A stretch of 64,000 nucleotides of DNA from Aquabacterium commune (lineage in GTDB: Bacteria; Pseudomonadota; Gammaproteobacteria; Burkholderiales; Burkholderiaceae_C). Position numbers and translations under genes: made by a program. The notes beneath the pieces were generated by a model. The model searched no databases. It was given only the letters and a program-made list of their open reading frames with translations, and was not told the DNA's origin. How positions within the stretch are numbered: the stretch's first letter is position 1; each line of letters begins with the position of its first letter. The stretch is from positions 792,702 through 856,701 of the forward strand of contig NZ_SNXW01000001.1 in assembly GCF_004362855.1 (NCBI RefSeq), given 5' to 3'. Positions 53,313 through 62,994 of this stretch are shown here, in pieces.

Positions 53313-54632
53313 TCAGGGCTTGTACACGAGCGGCGTCAGGGCGTTGCCCGGTGCGATGCTGCTGCAGTTCTGAGGCGCGACCTTACCGGCGAAGCGGTCA
53401 TCGAGCCAGGCGGTGGCCCAAGGCAGCCAGTTGACCATGGTCAGGAAGTGGCTGGTGCCCCATTCCTTGTGCTGCACGGGCACGCCCTGTGCGCAGTACT
53501 GGCGGGCCAGCGTGCGGACATCGCCTGCCAGCATCACGCCGTCGCCCGCGCCCCACAGCGGCGAAGGCTTGGTGAGCTCGAAGATGCCGCCAGTGCCCTG
53601 CCCGATCTGCAGCGGGATCTCGGGCGTGCCGCCCGTGCCCATGATGACCTTGTTCACCGCCGCCACGTACTCGGGGATCTTGGTGCGGTCCTGGAACTCG
53701 GGCTTGACGAGGTCCTTCCAGGTCACGCGGCTGTACTGGCCGAGCACATAGGCGATCGAGGCCTTCTGCATCTTGTCGTACACCTCCTGGCCACGCGGGG
53801 TGAGGTACTTCTGGATGTCGATGTCATAGGCGCGCGAGACACCGATCACCGCCATGGGCAGCACACCGCCCCAGATGGGCGTGCCTTCGACGTAGGTCAG
53901 GTTGTGCTCGGGGCTCACCAGCGTGCCGCCGAAGGCCGCGCCGATCAGGTTGGGCTTGAGGTCGGGGGCGTAGCTCGGGGCCAGCTCGGCGGCCCACTCG
54001 GTGGCGATGGCGCCGCCGGAGTAGCCCATCATCACGACCTTGGCGTCACGGGCCAGACCGATCTGGGGGGCGTTGAAGGTGGCGCGGATCGAATCCAGCG
54101 TGTTGTAGCCGTACTCCGGGCCGGCCGCGAAGTTGGCCTTCTGACCTTCGGTGTCGGAGATGACGACGGTGTAGCCCTTCTTCACATAGGTGCCGAACAG
54201 CACCGTCTCGACCGCCGGCAGCAGGTCGGGCAGGCGCTTGCCGCCCGCGTAGGCACGCGAGGGCGCATCCTCCGGGTTCAGCGAGTCGTAAAACGACTGG
54301 TACGAGATCACCTTGCCCTTGTTGGCGCAGCTGGTCTTGCTGCAATCGGGCGCGAACACGGTGGTCACGTTGACCGTGGGCCGCTGCTGGGCGTCGGTCG
54401 AGCGATAGACCAGCTGGGTGGCCTTGAGCGTGGTCTTGATGCCGGCGATGTACACCGAAATCGTGCGGCTCTTGAGGACCGTGCCCGGCGCGATGCTGGC
54501 CAGCGGGGTGCTGTCCGTGTATTGGTAGAACGGGTCCACGGCCGGGGTGGTGGCCGTGGTGGCGTTCGCCATGCCCGGCAGCAGGAGGGCGGTGAGGACG
54601 GTGAGGGCCGATGGGCTCAGACGGAATCGCAT
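53313..54632 (-). CDS. Secretory lipase-family (LIP-like) exported alpha/beta hydrolase
   Basis: The 439-residue product has a signal peptide (about 1-24, ending ANA) and an alpha/beta hydrolase fold with the nucleophile elbow MMGYSGGAIATEW, VISDTEGQK before it and the acid/histidine part DGVMLAGDVRT and KEWGTSHFLT. Overall it matches the secretory lipase family known from fungi and Actinobacteria and found in some Proteobacteria. Six cysteines in the mature part fit an exported protein. Start ATG 54632. It is monocistronic, with a terminator downstream. Substrate (triglyceride, ester or other) is open. Confidence 0.85.
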   Translation of the reverse strand: MRFRLSPSALTVLTALLLPGMANATTATTPAVDPFYQYTDSTPLASIAPGTVLKSRTISVYIAGIKTTLKATQLVYRSTDAQQRPTVNVTTVFAPDCSKTSCANKGKVISYQSFYDSLNPEDAPSRAYAGGKRLPDLLPAVETVLFGTYVKKGYTVVISDTEGQKANFAAGPEYGYNTLDSIRATFNAPQIGLARDAKVVMMGYSGGAIATEWAAELAPSYAPDLKPNLIGAAFGGTLVSPEHNLTYVEGTPIWGGVLPMAVIGVSRAYDIDIQKYLTPRGQEVYDKMQKASIAYVLGQYSRVTWKDLVKPEFQDRTKIPEYVAAVNKVIMGTGGTPEIPLQIGQGTGGIFELTKPSPLWGAGDGVMLAGDVRTLARQYCAQGVPVQHKEWGTSHFLTMVNWLPWATAWLDDRFAGKVAPQNCSSIAPGNALTPLVYKP

Positions 54633-54875
54633 GGGGTGGGTTCCAGGTTGCGCAACAGGAGGTCGCGGAGGGGGTCGCAGTTCGGGGCGGTCTGCGATGG
54701 AGTGTCCCCGCGCCCCGGCGAACCTGGATGTGCCCGAACGGCCACGGATTGACCACAACGCTCAACGTTCAGGGTTTGACCGCATGGGGTCAGACCTGAG
54801 TTGCGCCCGGAGAAACCCGGGGTGATCGTGAAATGATCCTCAAACTGGCCGGGTCAACGCCCGATCATCTGGCGA

Positions 54876-55829
54876 TCACGCGGGCTCGGCCCGGGCGGTG
54901 TCCGACTCGGCGCGCGAGATCGCCTGCGCCACCACCTCGCGCGTCAGCGGCGCGGCGAAGGTCTCGATGAAGCCGTACACATAGCCGCGCAGGAAGGCGC
55001 CGCGGCGGAAGGCCAGGCGCGTCATGTTGATGGCAAAGAGGTGACCGGCGTCGAGCGCGCGCAGGTTGCGGTCGCGGTCGGGGTCGAAGGCGATGGAGGC
55101 CACCACGCCCACGCCCAGGCCCAGCTCGACGTAGGTCTTGATCACGTCGGCGTCCATGGCCGACAGCACGATGCTGGGCTGCAGCCCTTCGCGCGCGAAG
55201 GCCTCGTCGATGTGGGCGCGGCCGGTGAAGCCGCCGTCGTAGGTGATGAGCGGGTACTTGGAGAGGCGCGCCAGCGTCAGCGGCTCGCCGTCGAGCAGCG
55301 GGTGGTCGGGCGGCACCACGACGCTGTGCGTCCAGGTGTAGCAAGGCAGGGTGACGAGCTGCGGGTACTGGTCCAGCGCTTCGGTGGCGATGCCGATGTC
55401 GGCCTCACCGTCGATCAGCATCTGCGCCACGTGCCGCGGCGAGCCCTGGTGCAGGCTGAGCGTGACCTTGGGGAAGCGGTGGCGGAAATCCTTGACCGCG
55501 CCGGGCAAGGCGTAGCGGGCCTGCGAGTGGGTCGCGGCCAGCGACAGCGGGCCGGTGTCGTGCGAGGCGCAGTCGCGGGCGGCCTGGCGCAGGTTCTCGG
55601 CCTCGCGCAGCAGGCGCTCGACCACGGGCAGCAACTGCTGCCCCGAGGGCGTCATGCCGGTGAGTCGCTTGCCGGCGCGCTGGAACAGCTCCACGCCCAG
55701 CTCGTCTTCCAGCTCGCGGATCTGGCGGCTCACGCCGGGCTGCGAGGTGTGCAAGGCAGCGGCCACCTCGGTCAGGTTGTAGCCGCGGCGCGCGGCCTCG
55801 CGCACCGAGCGCAGTTGCTGGAAATTCAC
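54876..55829 (-). CDS. cysB: LysR-type regulator CysB-like
   Basis: The 317-residue product has a winged helix-turn-helix ([40 protein letters not shown]) and the CysB effector domain ([58 protein letters not shown]). CysB/Cbl regulators activate sulfate and alkanesulfonate genes under sulfur limitation with acetylserine as inducer. GTG at 55829 overlaps the cysA TGA (GTGA), so the regulator is made from the same transcript as the transporter and may close a feedback loop. Confidence 0.93.
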   Translation of the reverse strand: MNFQQLRSVREAARRGYNLTEVAAALHTSQPGVSRQIRELEDELGVELFQRAGKRLTGMTPSGQQLLPVVERLLREAENLRQAARDCASHDTGPLSLAATHSQARYALPGAVKDFRHRFPKVTLSLHQGSPRHVAQMLIDGEADIGIATEALDQYPQLVTLPCYTWTHSVVVPPDHPLLDGEPLTLARLSKYPLITYDGGFTGRAHIDEAFAREGLQPSIVLSAMDADVIKTYVELGLGVGVVASIAFDPDRDRNLRALDAGHLFAINMTRLAFRRGAFLRGYVYGFIETFAAPLTREVVAQAISRAESDTARAEPA

Positions 55830-56938
55830 GCGACACCTCCGGCCACCGGCGCGTTGGCGGGTGCCGGGGCGGGCGTGCCCTCGGCCGTGAACTGGCGGAT
55901 GCGGCGCGGCTTCAGGTGCGCCACTTCACCCGTGCGCAGCACGCCGCTGTCGCGCAGCGCGGCGAACTCCTCGCGGCTGAGCTCGACCTCGATCTCGCCC
56001 TGACCGTCACCGCGCAGGAAGGCCAGGCGCGTGTTGGGCCCCACGGTCAGCGTGTCGATCAGCGTGGCTGCCAGCGAGCCCTCCTCGGCGCGGGCCAGCA
56101 CCTGGATCTCGTGCGGACGCACATAGCTCACGCCGGCGTCGCCCACCGTGCCGCCTGCGCCCTCGGCCTGGGCGCCATCCACCGGACCCTGTGCGTGGTC
56201 GCGGCCATGGAAGAGGTTGACGTCGCCCAGGAACTTGAGCACGAAGGGCGTGGCCGGGTGGTCATAGACCTCGTCCGGGGCGCCTTCCTGCTCGATGCGG
56301 CCCTGGTTCATCACCACGATGCGGTCGGCCACTTCCATGGCCTCTTCCTGGTCGTGGGTCACGAACACGCTGGTGATGTGCATCTCGTCGTGCAGGCGGC
56401 GCAGCCAACGGCGCAGCTCCTTGCGCACCTTGGCGTCCAGCGCACCGAAGGGCTCGTCGAGCAGCAGCACCTTGGGCTCCACCGCCAAAGCGCGCGCCAA
56501 GGCGATGCGCTGTCGCTGGCCACCGGAGAGCTGGTGCGGGTAGCGGTCGGCGATCCAGTCCAGCTGCACCAGCTTGAGCAGCTCGGTGACCTTGGCCTTG
56601 ATTTGCGCATCGGAAGGGCGCGTGTCCTTGGGGCGCACGCGCAGGCCGAAGGCCACGTTCTCGAAGATGGTCATGTGGCCGAACAGCGCGTAGTGCTGGA
56701 ACACAAAGCCCACATTGCGCTCGCGCACGGCCACGTGGGTGGTGTCTTCGCCGTTGAAGTACACGGCGCCGCTGTCCGGCGTTTCCAGGCCCGCGATGAT
56801 GCGCAGCAGCGAGGTCTTGCCCGAGCCCGAAGGGCCCAGCAGCGCGACCAGCTGGCCTGAAGGGATGCTGAGGTTGAGGTGGTCACACACGGTGGTCTGA
56901 CCGAAACGCTTGACGAGGTTCTTGACTTCGATGCTCAT
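55826..56938 (-). CDS. cysA: Sulfate/thiosulfate ABC transporter ATP-binding protein
   Basis: CysA energises sulfate and thiosulfate import. The 370-residue product has Walker [21 protein letters not shown], signature [15 protein letters not shown], Walker [14 protein letters not shown] and a TOBE-like C-terminus ([23 protein letters not shown]). ATG 56938 gives the normal start [13 protein letters not shown]. It is 14 bp downstream of cysW and overlaps cysB. Confidence 0.96.
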   Translation of the reverse strand: MSIEVKNLVKRFGQTTVCDHLNLSIPSGQLVALLGPSGSGKTSLLRIIAGLETPDSGAVYFNGEDTTHVAVRERNVGFVFQHYALFGHMTIFENVAFGLRVRPKDTRPSDAQIKAKVTELLKLVQLDWIADRYPHQLSGGQRQRIALARALAVEPKVLLLDEPFGALDAKVRKELRRWLRRLHDEMHITSVFVTHDQEEAMEVADRIVVMNQGRIEQEGAPDEVYDHPATPFVLKFLGDVNLFHGRDHAQGPVDGAQAEGAGGTVGDAGVSYVRPHEIQVLARAEEGSLAATLIDTLTVGPNTRLAFLRGDGQGEIEVELSREEFAALRDSGVLRTGEVAHLKPRRIRQFTAEGTPAPAPANAPVAGGVA

Positions 56939-56952
56939 ACAGCCTCTCCGGC

Positions 56953-57837
56953 TCAATGCGATGGGTGCAACGACGAGGACTGCTTCAGCTCTTGCTGCAC
57001 GCGGCGCTCGACGATGTATTTCAGGACCAGGGTGACCAGCGCCAGGCTGGCCAGCAGGGACGCGACGGCAAACGACGCGGCGAACTGGTACTCGTTGTAG
57101 AGGATCTCGATGTGCAGGGGCAGCGTGTTGGTTTGACCGCGGATGTGGCCCGACACCACCGAGACCGCGCCGAACTCGCCCATGGCCCGCGCATTGCACA
57201 GGATGACGCCGTACAGCAGGCCCCACTTCACATTGGGCAAGGTCACCTTCCAGAAGGTCTGCCAGCCGGAAGCGCCCAGCACACGCGCCGCTTCTTCCTG
57301 CTCCTGGCCCTGCGCCTGCATCAGCGGGATCAGCTCACGCGCCACGAAGGGGAAGGTCACAAAGATGGTGGCCAGCACGATGCCCGGCACCGCGAAGATG
57401 ACCTTGTGATCGTTGGCCATCAGCCACTCGCCGAACCAGCCCTGCAGGCCGAACACCAGCACATAGATCAGGCCGGCGATGACGGGCGAGACCGAGAACG
57501 GCAGGTCGATGAAGGTCAGCAGCACGCTCTTGCCGCGGAAGTCGAACTTGGCGATCGCCCAGGCCGCGGCCACGCCGAACACCAGGTTCAGCGGCACGGC
57601 GATGACGGCGGCCGTCAACGTCAACCAGATGGCGGACACCGCATCGGGCTCGGTGATGGCCGCCACATAGACGTCCCAGCCCTTCTTGAAGGCCTCGGCG
57701 AACACCGACACCAGCGGCACGAACAGGAACAGCGAGAGGAAGGCCAGCGCGGTGCCGATCAAGAGGCGGCGCACCCAGGCAGGCTCGGTGGTGGCGCGAG
57801 CCACATCGGGCGGGGTCGAAGGAGAAACAGCTTGCAT
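56953..57837 (-). CDS. cysW: Sulfate ABC transporter permease CysW
   Basis: The 294-residue product has about six membrane helices and the permease loop with [20 protein letters not shown] and [20 protein letters not shown], typical of CysW. ATG 57837 has a GGAG site 8 nt upstream; GTG at 57846 is an alternative. It stands between cysT and cysA and forms the channel together with CysT. Confidence 0.94.
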   Translation of the reverse strand: MQAVSPSTPPDVARATTEPAWVRRLLIGTALAFLSLFLFVPLVSVFAEAFKKGWDVYVAAITEPDAVSAIWLTLTAAVIAVPLNLVFGVAAAWAIAKFDFRGKSVLLTFIDLPFSVSPVIAGLIYVLVFGLQGWFGEWLMANDHKVIFAVPGIVLATIFVTFPFVARELIPLMQAQGQEQEEAARVLGASGWQTFWKVTLPNVKWGLLYGVILCNARAMGEFGAVSVVSGHIRGQTNTLPLHIEILYNEYQFAASFAVASLLASLALVTLVLKYIVERRVQQELKQSSSLHPSH

Positions 57838-57852
57838 CTTGGACACTCCGAC

Positions 57853-58695
57853 TCACTTGCCCTGGCGCTTGCGCGTCCAGGCCTGCAAGCCGTTGATGGC
57901 CAGCAGCAGGATGAACGACATCACCAGCATCACCACGGCAATCGCGGTGGCGCCTGCGTAGTCGTATTGCTCCAGCTTGGTGATGATGAGCAGCGGCGTG
58001 ATCTCCGAGACCATGGGCATGTTGCCCGCGATGAAGATGATCGAGCCGTACTCGCCCAGGGCGCGCGCAAAGGCCAGGGCAAAGCCCGTCAGCAGCGCCG
58101 GCAGCAGGATGGGAAAGACCACCTTGGAGAAGCTCTGCCAGCGGCTGGCGCCCAGCGTCGCAGCAGCCTCTTCCAGCTCGGAGGCCATGTCTTCCAGGAT
58201 GGGCTGCACCGTGCGCACCACGAAGGGCAGGCCGATGAAGGTCATGGCCACGAAGATGCCCACCGGCGTGAACGCCACCTTCAGGCCCAGCGGCTCCAGC
58301 CACCGGCCGATCCAGCCATTGCCCGCGTACAGGCCCGTCAGCGTGATGCCGGCCACGGCCGTCGGCAGGGCGAAGGGCAGGTCCACCAGGGCGTCGACGA
58401 TGCGGCGCCCGAAGAAGTCATAGCGCACCAGCACCCAGGCCACCAGCAGGCCAAAAAAAGCGTTCACCACGGCCGCCAGCAGCGAGGTGCCGAAGGTCAG
58501 CTTGTAGGACGCCACCACGCGGGGCGAGGTCACTGTGTCCACGAACTGTGGCCAGGTCAGCTCGGTCGTGCGCAGGAAGGCCGCGCTCAGGGGAATGAGC
58601 ACGATCAGGCACAGGTAGAGCAGCGTCAGGCCGAGCGCGAGGTCGAAGCCGGGCAGCACGGTGTGCCGCCGCAGCAGGGTCTTGGAGAAGAACAT
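57853..58695 (-). CDS. cysT: Sulfate ABC transporter permease CysT (CysU)
   Basis: The 280-residue product has six membrane helices and the segments DLPFALPTAVAGITLTGLYA, EEAAATLGASRWQSFSKVVF and ARALGEYGSIIFIAGNMP that identify CysT/CysU. ATG at 58695. It is 15 bp after sbp and 15 bp before the cysW ATG, so all genes of this unit are tightly packed. Confidence 0.95.
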   Translation of the reverse strand: MFFSKTLLRRHTVLPGFDLALGLTLLYLCLIVLIPLSAAFLRTTELTWPQFVDTVTSPRVVASYKLTFGTSLLAAVVNAFFGLLVAWVLVRYDFFGRRIVDALVDLPFALPTAVAGITLTGLYAGNGWIGRWLEPLGLKVAFTPVGIFVAMTFIGLPFVVRTVQPILEDMASELEEAAATLGASRWQSFSKVVFPILLPALLTGFALAFARALGEYGSIIFIAGNMPMVSEITPLLIITKLEQYDYAGATAIAVVMLVMSFILLLAINGLQAWTRKRQGK

Positions 58696-58710
58696 GGGTC
58701 AGCCTTCAGT

Positions 58711-59724
58711 TCACTTGCGGCCGGCCGCGGTGATCTGGTCGTAGATGCCGCCGTCGCGGAAGTGGTCGGCCTGCGCCTTCTTCCAGCCACCGAACACCTC
58801 GTCCACGGTGAAGGTGGGCAGACCGATGAACTTGGCCTGGTACTGCTTGAGCAGCGCCGGGTTGCGCGGACGCAGGTTGTGCTTGACGGCGATCGCCTGG
58901 CCCTCGTCGGAGTAGAGGTACTTCAGGTAGGCCTCGGCCTGCTTGCGCGTGCCCTTCTTGTCCACCACCTTGTCGACCACGCTGACCGGGTTCTCGGCCA
59001 GGATGGTTGTCTTGGGGTAGACGACCTGGTAGTCGCCGCTGAACTCGCTCTGGATCAGGGGCACTTCGCTCTCGAAGGTCACCAGCGCGTCGCCGATGTT
59101 GCGCTGCGCGAAGGTCGTGGTGGCGGCGCGGCCACCGCCGTCGAACACGGGCACGTTGGCGAAGAGCTGCGTCACCAGGGCCTTGGCCTGCTCGGGCTTG
59201 CCGCCGGCCTTGATGACCGAGCCCCAGGCCGCCAGGTAGGTGTAGCGGCCGTTGCCCGAGGTCTTGGGGTTGGGGATGACGACCGAGATGCCGGGCTTGG
59301 CCAGGTCGGCCCAGTCCTTGATCTGCTTGGGGTTGCCCTTGCGCACCAGGATGACGGTGACCGACGTGGTCGGGGCGCTGTTGTGGGGCAGGCGCTTGGC
59401 CCAGTCGGCGGGCACCAGGCCACCGCGCTCGGCCAGGATGTCGATGTCGCTGGCCTGGTTCATGGTGATGACGTCGGCGGCCAGGCCGGCCACGACGCTG
59501 CCCGCCTGCTTGCTGGAGCCGCCGTGCGACTGGTTGAGCGTCAGCGTCTCACCGGTGGTCTGCTTCCAGTGCTTGGCGAAGGCCTGGTTGTAGTCCTTGT
59601 AGAACTCGCGGGTGACGTCGTAGCTGACGTTCAGCAGGGTGGCGTCGGCGTGGGCCGAGGCGGCACCCAGGGCCAAGGTGGCGGCGACAAGCGCTGCAAA
59701 CGGTTTCTTCCAGAAAAACAGCAT
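58711..59724 (-). CDS. sbp: Sulfate-binding periplasmic protein
   Basis: The 337-residue product has a signal peptide (about 1-26, ending AHA) and the sulfate-binding fold: LLNVSYDVTREFYKDYNQAF, the anion site NQSHGGSSKQAGSVVAGL, and PKTSGNGRYTYLAAWG. Start ATG 59724 is backed by GAAAGGG 7 nt upstream. It is the first gene of sbp-cysT-cysW-cysA-cysB. Two perfect inverted repeats lie in its leader. Confidence 0.96.
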   Translation of the reverse strand: MLFFWKKPFAALVAATLALGAASAHADATLLNVSYDVTREFYKDYNQAFAKHWKQTTGETLTLNQSHGGSSKQAGSVVAGLAADVITMNQASDIDILAERGGLVPADWAKRLPHNSAPTTSVTVILVRKGNPKQIKDWADLAKPGISVVIPNPKTSGNGRYTYLAAWGSVIKAGGKPEQAKALVTQLFANVPVFDGGGRAATTTFAQRNIGDALVTFESEVPLIQSEFSGDYQVVYPKTTILAENPVSVVDKVVDKKGTRKQAEAYLKYLYSDEGQAIAVKHNLRPRNPALLKQYQAKFIGLPTFTVDEVFGGWKKAQADHFRDGGIYDQITAAGRK

Positions 59725-59738
59725 GACCAAACCCTTTC

Positions 59739-59759
59739 AACATGCGAAGACCGCATGTT
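59739..59759 (-). promoter_or_regulatory. Perfect 8-bp inverted repeat in the sbp leader
   Basis: AACATGCG and CGCATGTT, separated by 5 nt, lie 15 bp before the sbp start and next to its ribosome-binding site. They could be an operator or an mRNA hairpin that affects translation. No poly-T follows, so it is not a terminator. Confidence 0.5.
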
Positions 59760-59781
59760 AGGAGGGGCAGATCATGCTGAG

Positions 59782-59797
59782 AACAACCGATTGTTCA
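59782..59797 (-). promoter_or_regulatory. Palindrome GAACAA-N4-TTGTTC upstream of sbp
   Basis: A 6-bp perfect inverted repeat with a 4-nt centre, 58 bp before the sbp start. It is of the size and position expected for a repressor or activator site; CysB is the obvious candidate but its sites are loosely defined, so this is only a proposal. Confidence 0.4.
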
Positions 59798-59823
59798 CTT
59801 GCTTATGCGGAAAAAGTACAAGC

Positions 59824-60741
59824 TCAGGCGCGGCGCGTGCCAAGCACCGTCTGCACTTCGCGCATCGACTGTTCCATGCCGCTGCCGGGCACGGTGCTGT
59901 CGGCGCGGTCGCTGATGCGCGGCCAGGCAGCGGCCACCTGCTCGGGCGCCTGCGGACCTGTGCCGATGTGCACCGGCGCCGTCAGGCTGACGTGCGAAGC
60001 CGCGAACACACCGGCCCCGGCGTTGAGGATGGCGCGGGTGGGCGCCTCGTCGCTGACCAGGAAGAGCAAGCCGGGCGAGACGCTTTCGGGCGTCAGCACC
60101 GCCAGCACCTCGGGCGGCAAGATGCCCTGCGTCATGGCCGTGGCCGCCGTGGGCGCCAGGCAGTTGACGCGCACATTGGTTTTCTCGCCTTCCAGCGCCA
60201 GGGTCTGCATCAGGCCGACCAGGGCCATCTTGGCGGCGCCGTAGTTGGATTGGCCGAAATTGCCGAACAGGCCGGACGAGGAGGTGGTGAAGACGATGCG
60301 GCCGTGTTGCTGCGCGCGCATGGTCTCCCAGACGGCCTTGGTGCAGACGACGGCGCCCATCAGGTGCACGTCCACCACGAGGCGGAAATCGTCCAGCGTC
60401 ATCTTGGCAAAGCTCTTGTCGCGCAGGATGCCGGCGTTGTTGACCAGGATGTCGATGCGGCCCCAGGTGGCCAGGGTCTGCGCGACCATGGCCTGCACGG
60501 CGGCCTCGTCGGTGACGGAACCGGCCGCGGCGATGGCCTGGCCACCGGCGGCGCGGATCTCGGCCGCCACGGCCTCGGCGGGCGCCAGGTTCAGGTCGTT
60601 GACGACGACCTGGGCGCCGCGCGACGCCAGGAGGTGCGCATGGGCACGGCCCAGGCCGGCGCCCGCGCCGGTGACGATGGCCACGCGGCCGTCAAGGCGC
60701 AGGGAGGCGCCGGAACCCAGGGAGTCAGTGGAAGCGTTCAT
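59824..60741 (-). CDS. Short-chain dehydrogenase/reductase (hydroxyacyl-CoA dehydrogenase-like)
   Basis: The 305-residue product is a classical SDR with IVTGAGAGLGRAHAHLLASRG, the NNAGILRDKSFAKMTLDDF segment, serines in FTTSSSGLFGNFGQ and the YxxxK pair in SNYGAAKMALVGL. The wording of these motifs matches peroxisomal multifunctional enzyme type 2-like SDRs (3-hydroxyacyl-CoA dehydrogenases), and a C-terminal tail of about 55 residues is present. Fatty-acid or steroid-type substrates are likely. Divergent from the PF10118 gene (229 bp between), which may be co-controlled by the MarR gene beyond it. Confidence 0.87.
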   Translation of the reverse strand: MNASTDSLGSGASLRLDGRVAIVTGAGAGLGRAHAHLLASRGAQVVVNDLNLAPAEAVAAEIRAAGGQAIAAAGSVTDEAAVQAMVAQTLATWGRIDILVNNAGILRDKSFAKMTLDDFRLVVDVHLMGAVVCTKAVWETMRAQQHGRIVFTTSSSGLFGNFGQSNYGAAKMALVGLMQTLALEGEKTNVRVNCLAPTAATAMTQGILPPEVLAVLTPESVSPGLLFLVSDEAPTRAILNAGAGVFAASHVSLTAPVHIGTGPQAPEQVAAAWPRISDRADSTVPGSGMEQSMREVQTVLGTRRA

Positions 60742-60970
60742 GGTATGGAAGGCAATGCGGTGAAGCTGGCACAGCGCACATCATGCGACAAGGTTGACGC
60801 ACGGGTAAACCCGAGCGAGAAAAACGCGTCAGGGCGGCGTCATTCCCTGGGGTGTCGTGCGCGATGCCTGTCTGTCGCATTGACGTGCACGTCAAGCGTG
60901 TCGCAATTTCTACACTGATTTCACTGGCCAGGCTCCATGAGCGCACCGGCCCTACCGCAGGAGACACCCC

Positions 60971-61855
60971 ATGAACAACAAGCAGACCCCCGTGAGCCCG
61001 AACCCGATCGTGCCCCGCACCGACCTGGACTTCGACATCACCGAGCAAACGCCCCGCTGGTGGTACGGCAACGACGCCTTCAAGACCCGCCTGTTCGATG
61101 GCATGCAGGCCGCCTTCCCCGATGGCGAGCGCTACTTCTGCACCAGCGTGCGCGCCTTCCGCCCCCAGATCACCGACGCCAAGATGGCCGAGGACGTGAA
61201 GAACTTCATCCGCCAGGAAGCCCAGCACGGCATGGCGCACACCGACTTCAACGACCTGCTGCGCAAGCAGGGCCTGGACGTTGACGGCATCCTGCACGAG
61301 GCCAAGGACCTGTTCGACCAGTACACCAAGAACTACTCGGCCAAGTACAACCTCGCCCTGACCGCCGCCTTCGAGCACTTCACGGCCATGATGGCCCAGA
61401 TGCTGTTCGAGACCAAGGACGTGATGGCCCCTGCCGACCCGAACGTGCGCGCCATGTGGGCCTGGCACGCCATCGAAGAGATGGAGCACAAGGCCGTGGC
61501 CTTCGACGTGATGCAGCAAGTGGCCAAGGTCGGCTACGTGATGCGTTGCGTGGCCATGACCCACGCGCTGTACAAGGTCGTGGTGGACAGCATGCGCCTG
61601 ACCAACCGCCTGCTCAAGGGCGAGGGCTTCAGCTGGCGCCAACGCATGGTGATGTCGGTCAAGGGCGCCTGGTGGCTGTACGGCCGCGGCGGCATCTTCG
61701 CGCGCAACACCGCCAACCTGCTGGCCTACTACAAGCCCGGCTTCCACCCCTGGGAGCACAAGGCCATCCACAGCTACCCGGTGTGGGTCAAGACCTACGA
61801 AGAAACCGGCAATCCCATGCAAGCCGGTGCCGCGCTCTTTCGGGCCGCCTATTGA
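60971..61855 (+). CDS. Metal-dependent hydrolase-like protein (PF10118 type)
   Basis: The 294-residue product shows the histidine/glutamate pattern of the family annotated as predicted metal-dependent hydrolase: [33 protein letters not shown] and [20 protein letters not shown]. The spacing of ExxH pairs in long helices looks more like a di-iron ferritin-type four-helix protein than a hydrolase. That observation is mine, not a proven function. A GGAG site precedes the ATG. A hairpin terminator follows. Confidence 0.83.
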   Translation: MNNKQTPVSPNPIVPRTDLDFDITEQTPRWWYGNDAFKTRLFDGMQAAFPDGERYFCTSVRAFRPQITDAKMAEDVKNFIRQEAQHGMAHTDFNDLLRKQGLDVDGILHEAKDLFDQYTKNYSAKYNLALTAAFEHFTAMMAQMLFETKDVMAPADPNVRAMWAWHAIEEMEHKAVAFDVMQQVAKVGYVMRCVAMTHALYKVVVDSMRLTNRLLKGEGFSWRQRMVMSVKGAWWLYGRGGIFARNTANLLAYYKPGFHPWEHKAIHSYPVWVKTYEETGNPMQAGAALFRAAY

Positions 61856-61891
61856 GTCGCGTTGCTGGGCTGCATGGCTGCGCCAGCATCG

Positions 61892-61917
61892 AAGCCGTCC
61901 TTGGGGCGGCTTTTTTC
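61892..61917 (+). terminator. Rho-independent terminator after the PF10118-type gene
   Basis: An AGCCGTCC / GGGCGGCT-type hairpin (61893-61911) is followed by a run of six T. It ends the transcript 36 bp after the stop codon and separates it from the MarR gene. Confidence 0.85.
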
Positions 61918-62025
61918 ATGGTGCAGGCCCCACACGTGAAGGGCTCCTGGGGATGGTCGCCAGGCACCGCACTGCCTAGACTCTCGCCATCGTCCATTGC
62001 CCCGCCCTCACCCGCTGTTTTGCCC

Positions 62026-62493
62026 ATGCATGACCCTGACCCGTTCGTCGCCAAAGTCCCGGGCATCGACTACGGCATCCTGGATTCGCTCCTGGGCTAC
62101 GCGGTGCGCCGCGCCCAGATCCGACTCTACGAAGATTTCATCCCCTCGCTGGCGCCCTGGGGCATCACGCCACCGCGCTTCTCGGCCATGGTCATCGTCT
62201 CGCGCAACCCGGGGCTCAAGCTGACGCAGCTGGCGCGCATCATGGGCATCGCGCGCTCGGGCTCGGTGAGCCTGGTGGATGCCATCGAAGCGCTGGGCTA
62301 CATCCAGCGCCTGCCCATGCCCGGCGACCGACGCGCCTTCGGCCTGGCGCTGACGGCCAAGGGCGAAGCAGACCTCGTCGCCATCAGCGCGGCCGTGCAA
62401 GCACACGATGCCCGCATGGCGCAGGCGCTCACGCCGGAAGAGCGCACCGTGCTGCGCGGCCTGCTGACGCGCCTGAGCGAAGCGCAGCCCTGA
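62026..62493 (+). CDS. MarR-family transcriptional regulator
   Basis: The 155-residue product has the winged helix of MarR: RFSAMVIVSRNPGLKLTQLA, ARSGSVSLVDAIEALGYIQR and the wing with LPMPGDRRAFGLALTAKG. MarR proteins usually repress neighbouring genes and respond to phenolic or acyl-type ligands. Start ATG 62026 (MHDPDPF); the long upstream frame is a shadow of the previous gene. Possible targets are the PF10118-type and SDR genes just upstream (inference). Confidence 0.92.
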   Translation: MHDPDPFVAKVPGIDYGILDSLLGYAVRRAQIRLYEDFIPSLAPWGITPPRFSAMVIVSRNPGLKLTQLARIMGIARSGSVSLVDAIEALGYIQRLPMPGDRRAFGLALTAKGEADLVAISAAVQAHDARMAQALTPEERTVLRGLLTRLSEAQP

Positions 62494-62532
62494 TCCGGGG
62501 CGGAGCCTTGCTCGGTGCCAAGGCCCGGGCCG

Positions 62533-62685
62533 TCACTTGTTCTTCAGCTTGCCCTTGGGCTGGACCGCCGTCATCGGGGCGACGGGGCGGTCGGAAGGGG
62601 ACGAATTCGAAGTGTCCTTGGAGGAGCCGGTGTCCTTCTTGGGCTTCTTCGTCATCTTGTTGCTGCGCTGCTCGCCTTTGGCCAT
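62533..62685 (-). CDS. Small basic hypothetical protein
   Basis: A 50-residue, Lys/Ser/Pro-rich peptide beginning MAKGEQRSNKMTKKPKKDTG and ending KGKLKNK, with a GGAG site before the ATG at 62685. No membrane segment or cysteine. Similar short basic proteins starting MAKGEQRSNKM are found in related bacteria to my knowledge; the function is unknown. It converges on the MarR gene. Confidence 0.7.
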   Translation of the reverse strand: MAKGEQRSNKMTKKPKKDTGSSKDTSNSSPSDRPVAPMTAVQPKGKLKNK

Positions 62686-62744
62686 GGGGTCTCCTGTGAA
62701 TGGGGCTCAATGTAGCGCGGTTCTCCGGTGAATCGCGCACGCCC

Positions 62745-62903
62745 TCAGCAGTTGCCCTTCTTGGCTTGCCCGGGCGGGCAGAACTTCCCGTCACCGCCTC
62801 TGTGCGGCCCCGCGGGGTCGATGACGACGGAGCCGGACGGCGTGTAAACCGCGCAACCAGCAAGGCTGGACGCAAGGACGGCAAGTGCGATCAAGTACTT
62901 CAT
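62745..62903 (-). CDS. Small putative lipoprotein
   Basis: The 52-residue product has a lipoprotein signal peptide with lipobox LAGC (cysteine at about residue 17), then a Gly/Pro-rich mature part ending KFCPPGQAKKGNC with two more cysteines that could form a disulfide. Start ATG 62903. Function unknown; the type is common as a short YgdI-like or colicin-release-like lipoprotein in this group. Confidence 0.72.
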   Translation of the reverse strand: MKYLIALAVLASSLAGCAVYTPSGSVVIDPAGPHRGGDGKFCPPGQAKKGNC

Positions 62904-62994
62904 GTGCAGATCCGGTGTTGAACAGTCGGCAAGGTGCTGACTGGATTGTGGCAGGGCCTTGCCTGGGACGACAAGCACCCCCCCACCGGCCGAC

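Noticed and set aside
54633..54875. Several GATC-containing short repeats between the lipase-like gene and cysB
   Set aside because: Short and imperfect; no consistent arms or spacing. I see no gene or known element in these 243 bp.
62505..62524. GCCTTG/CAAGGC hairpin after the MarR gene as terminator
   Set aside because: Only a 6-bp stem and no T-run follows on either strand; too weak to call.
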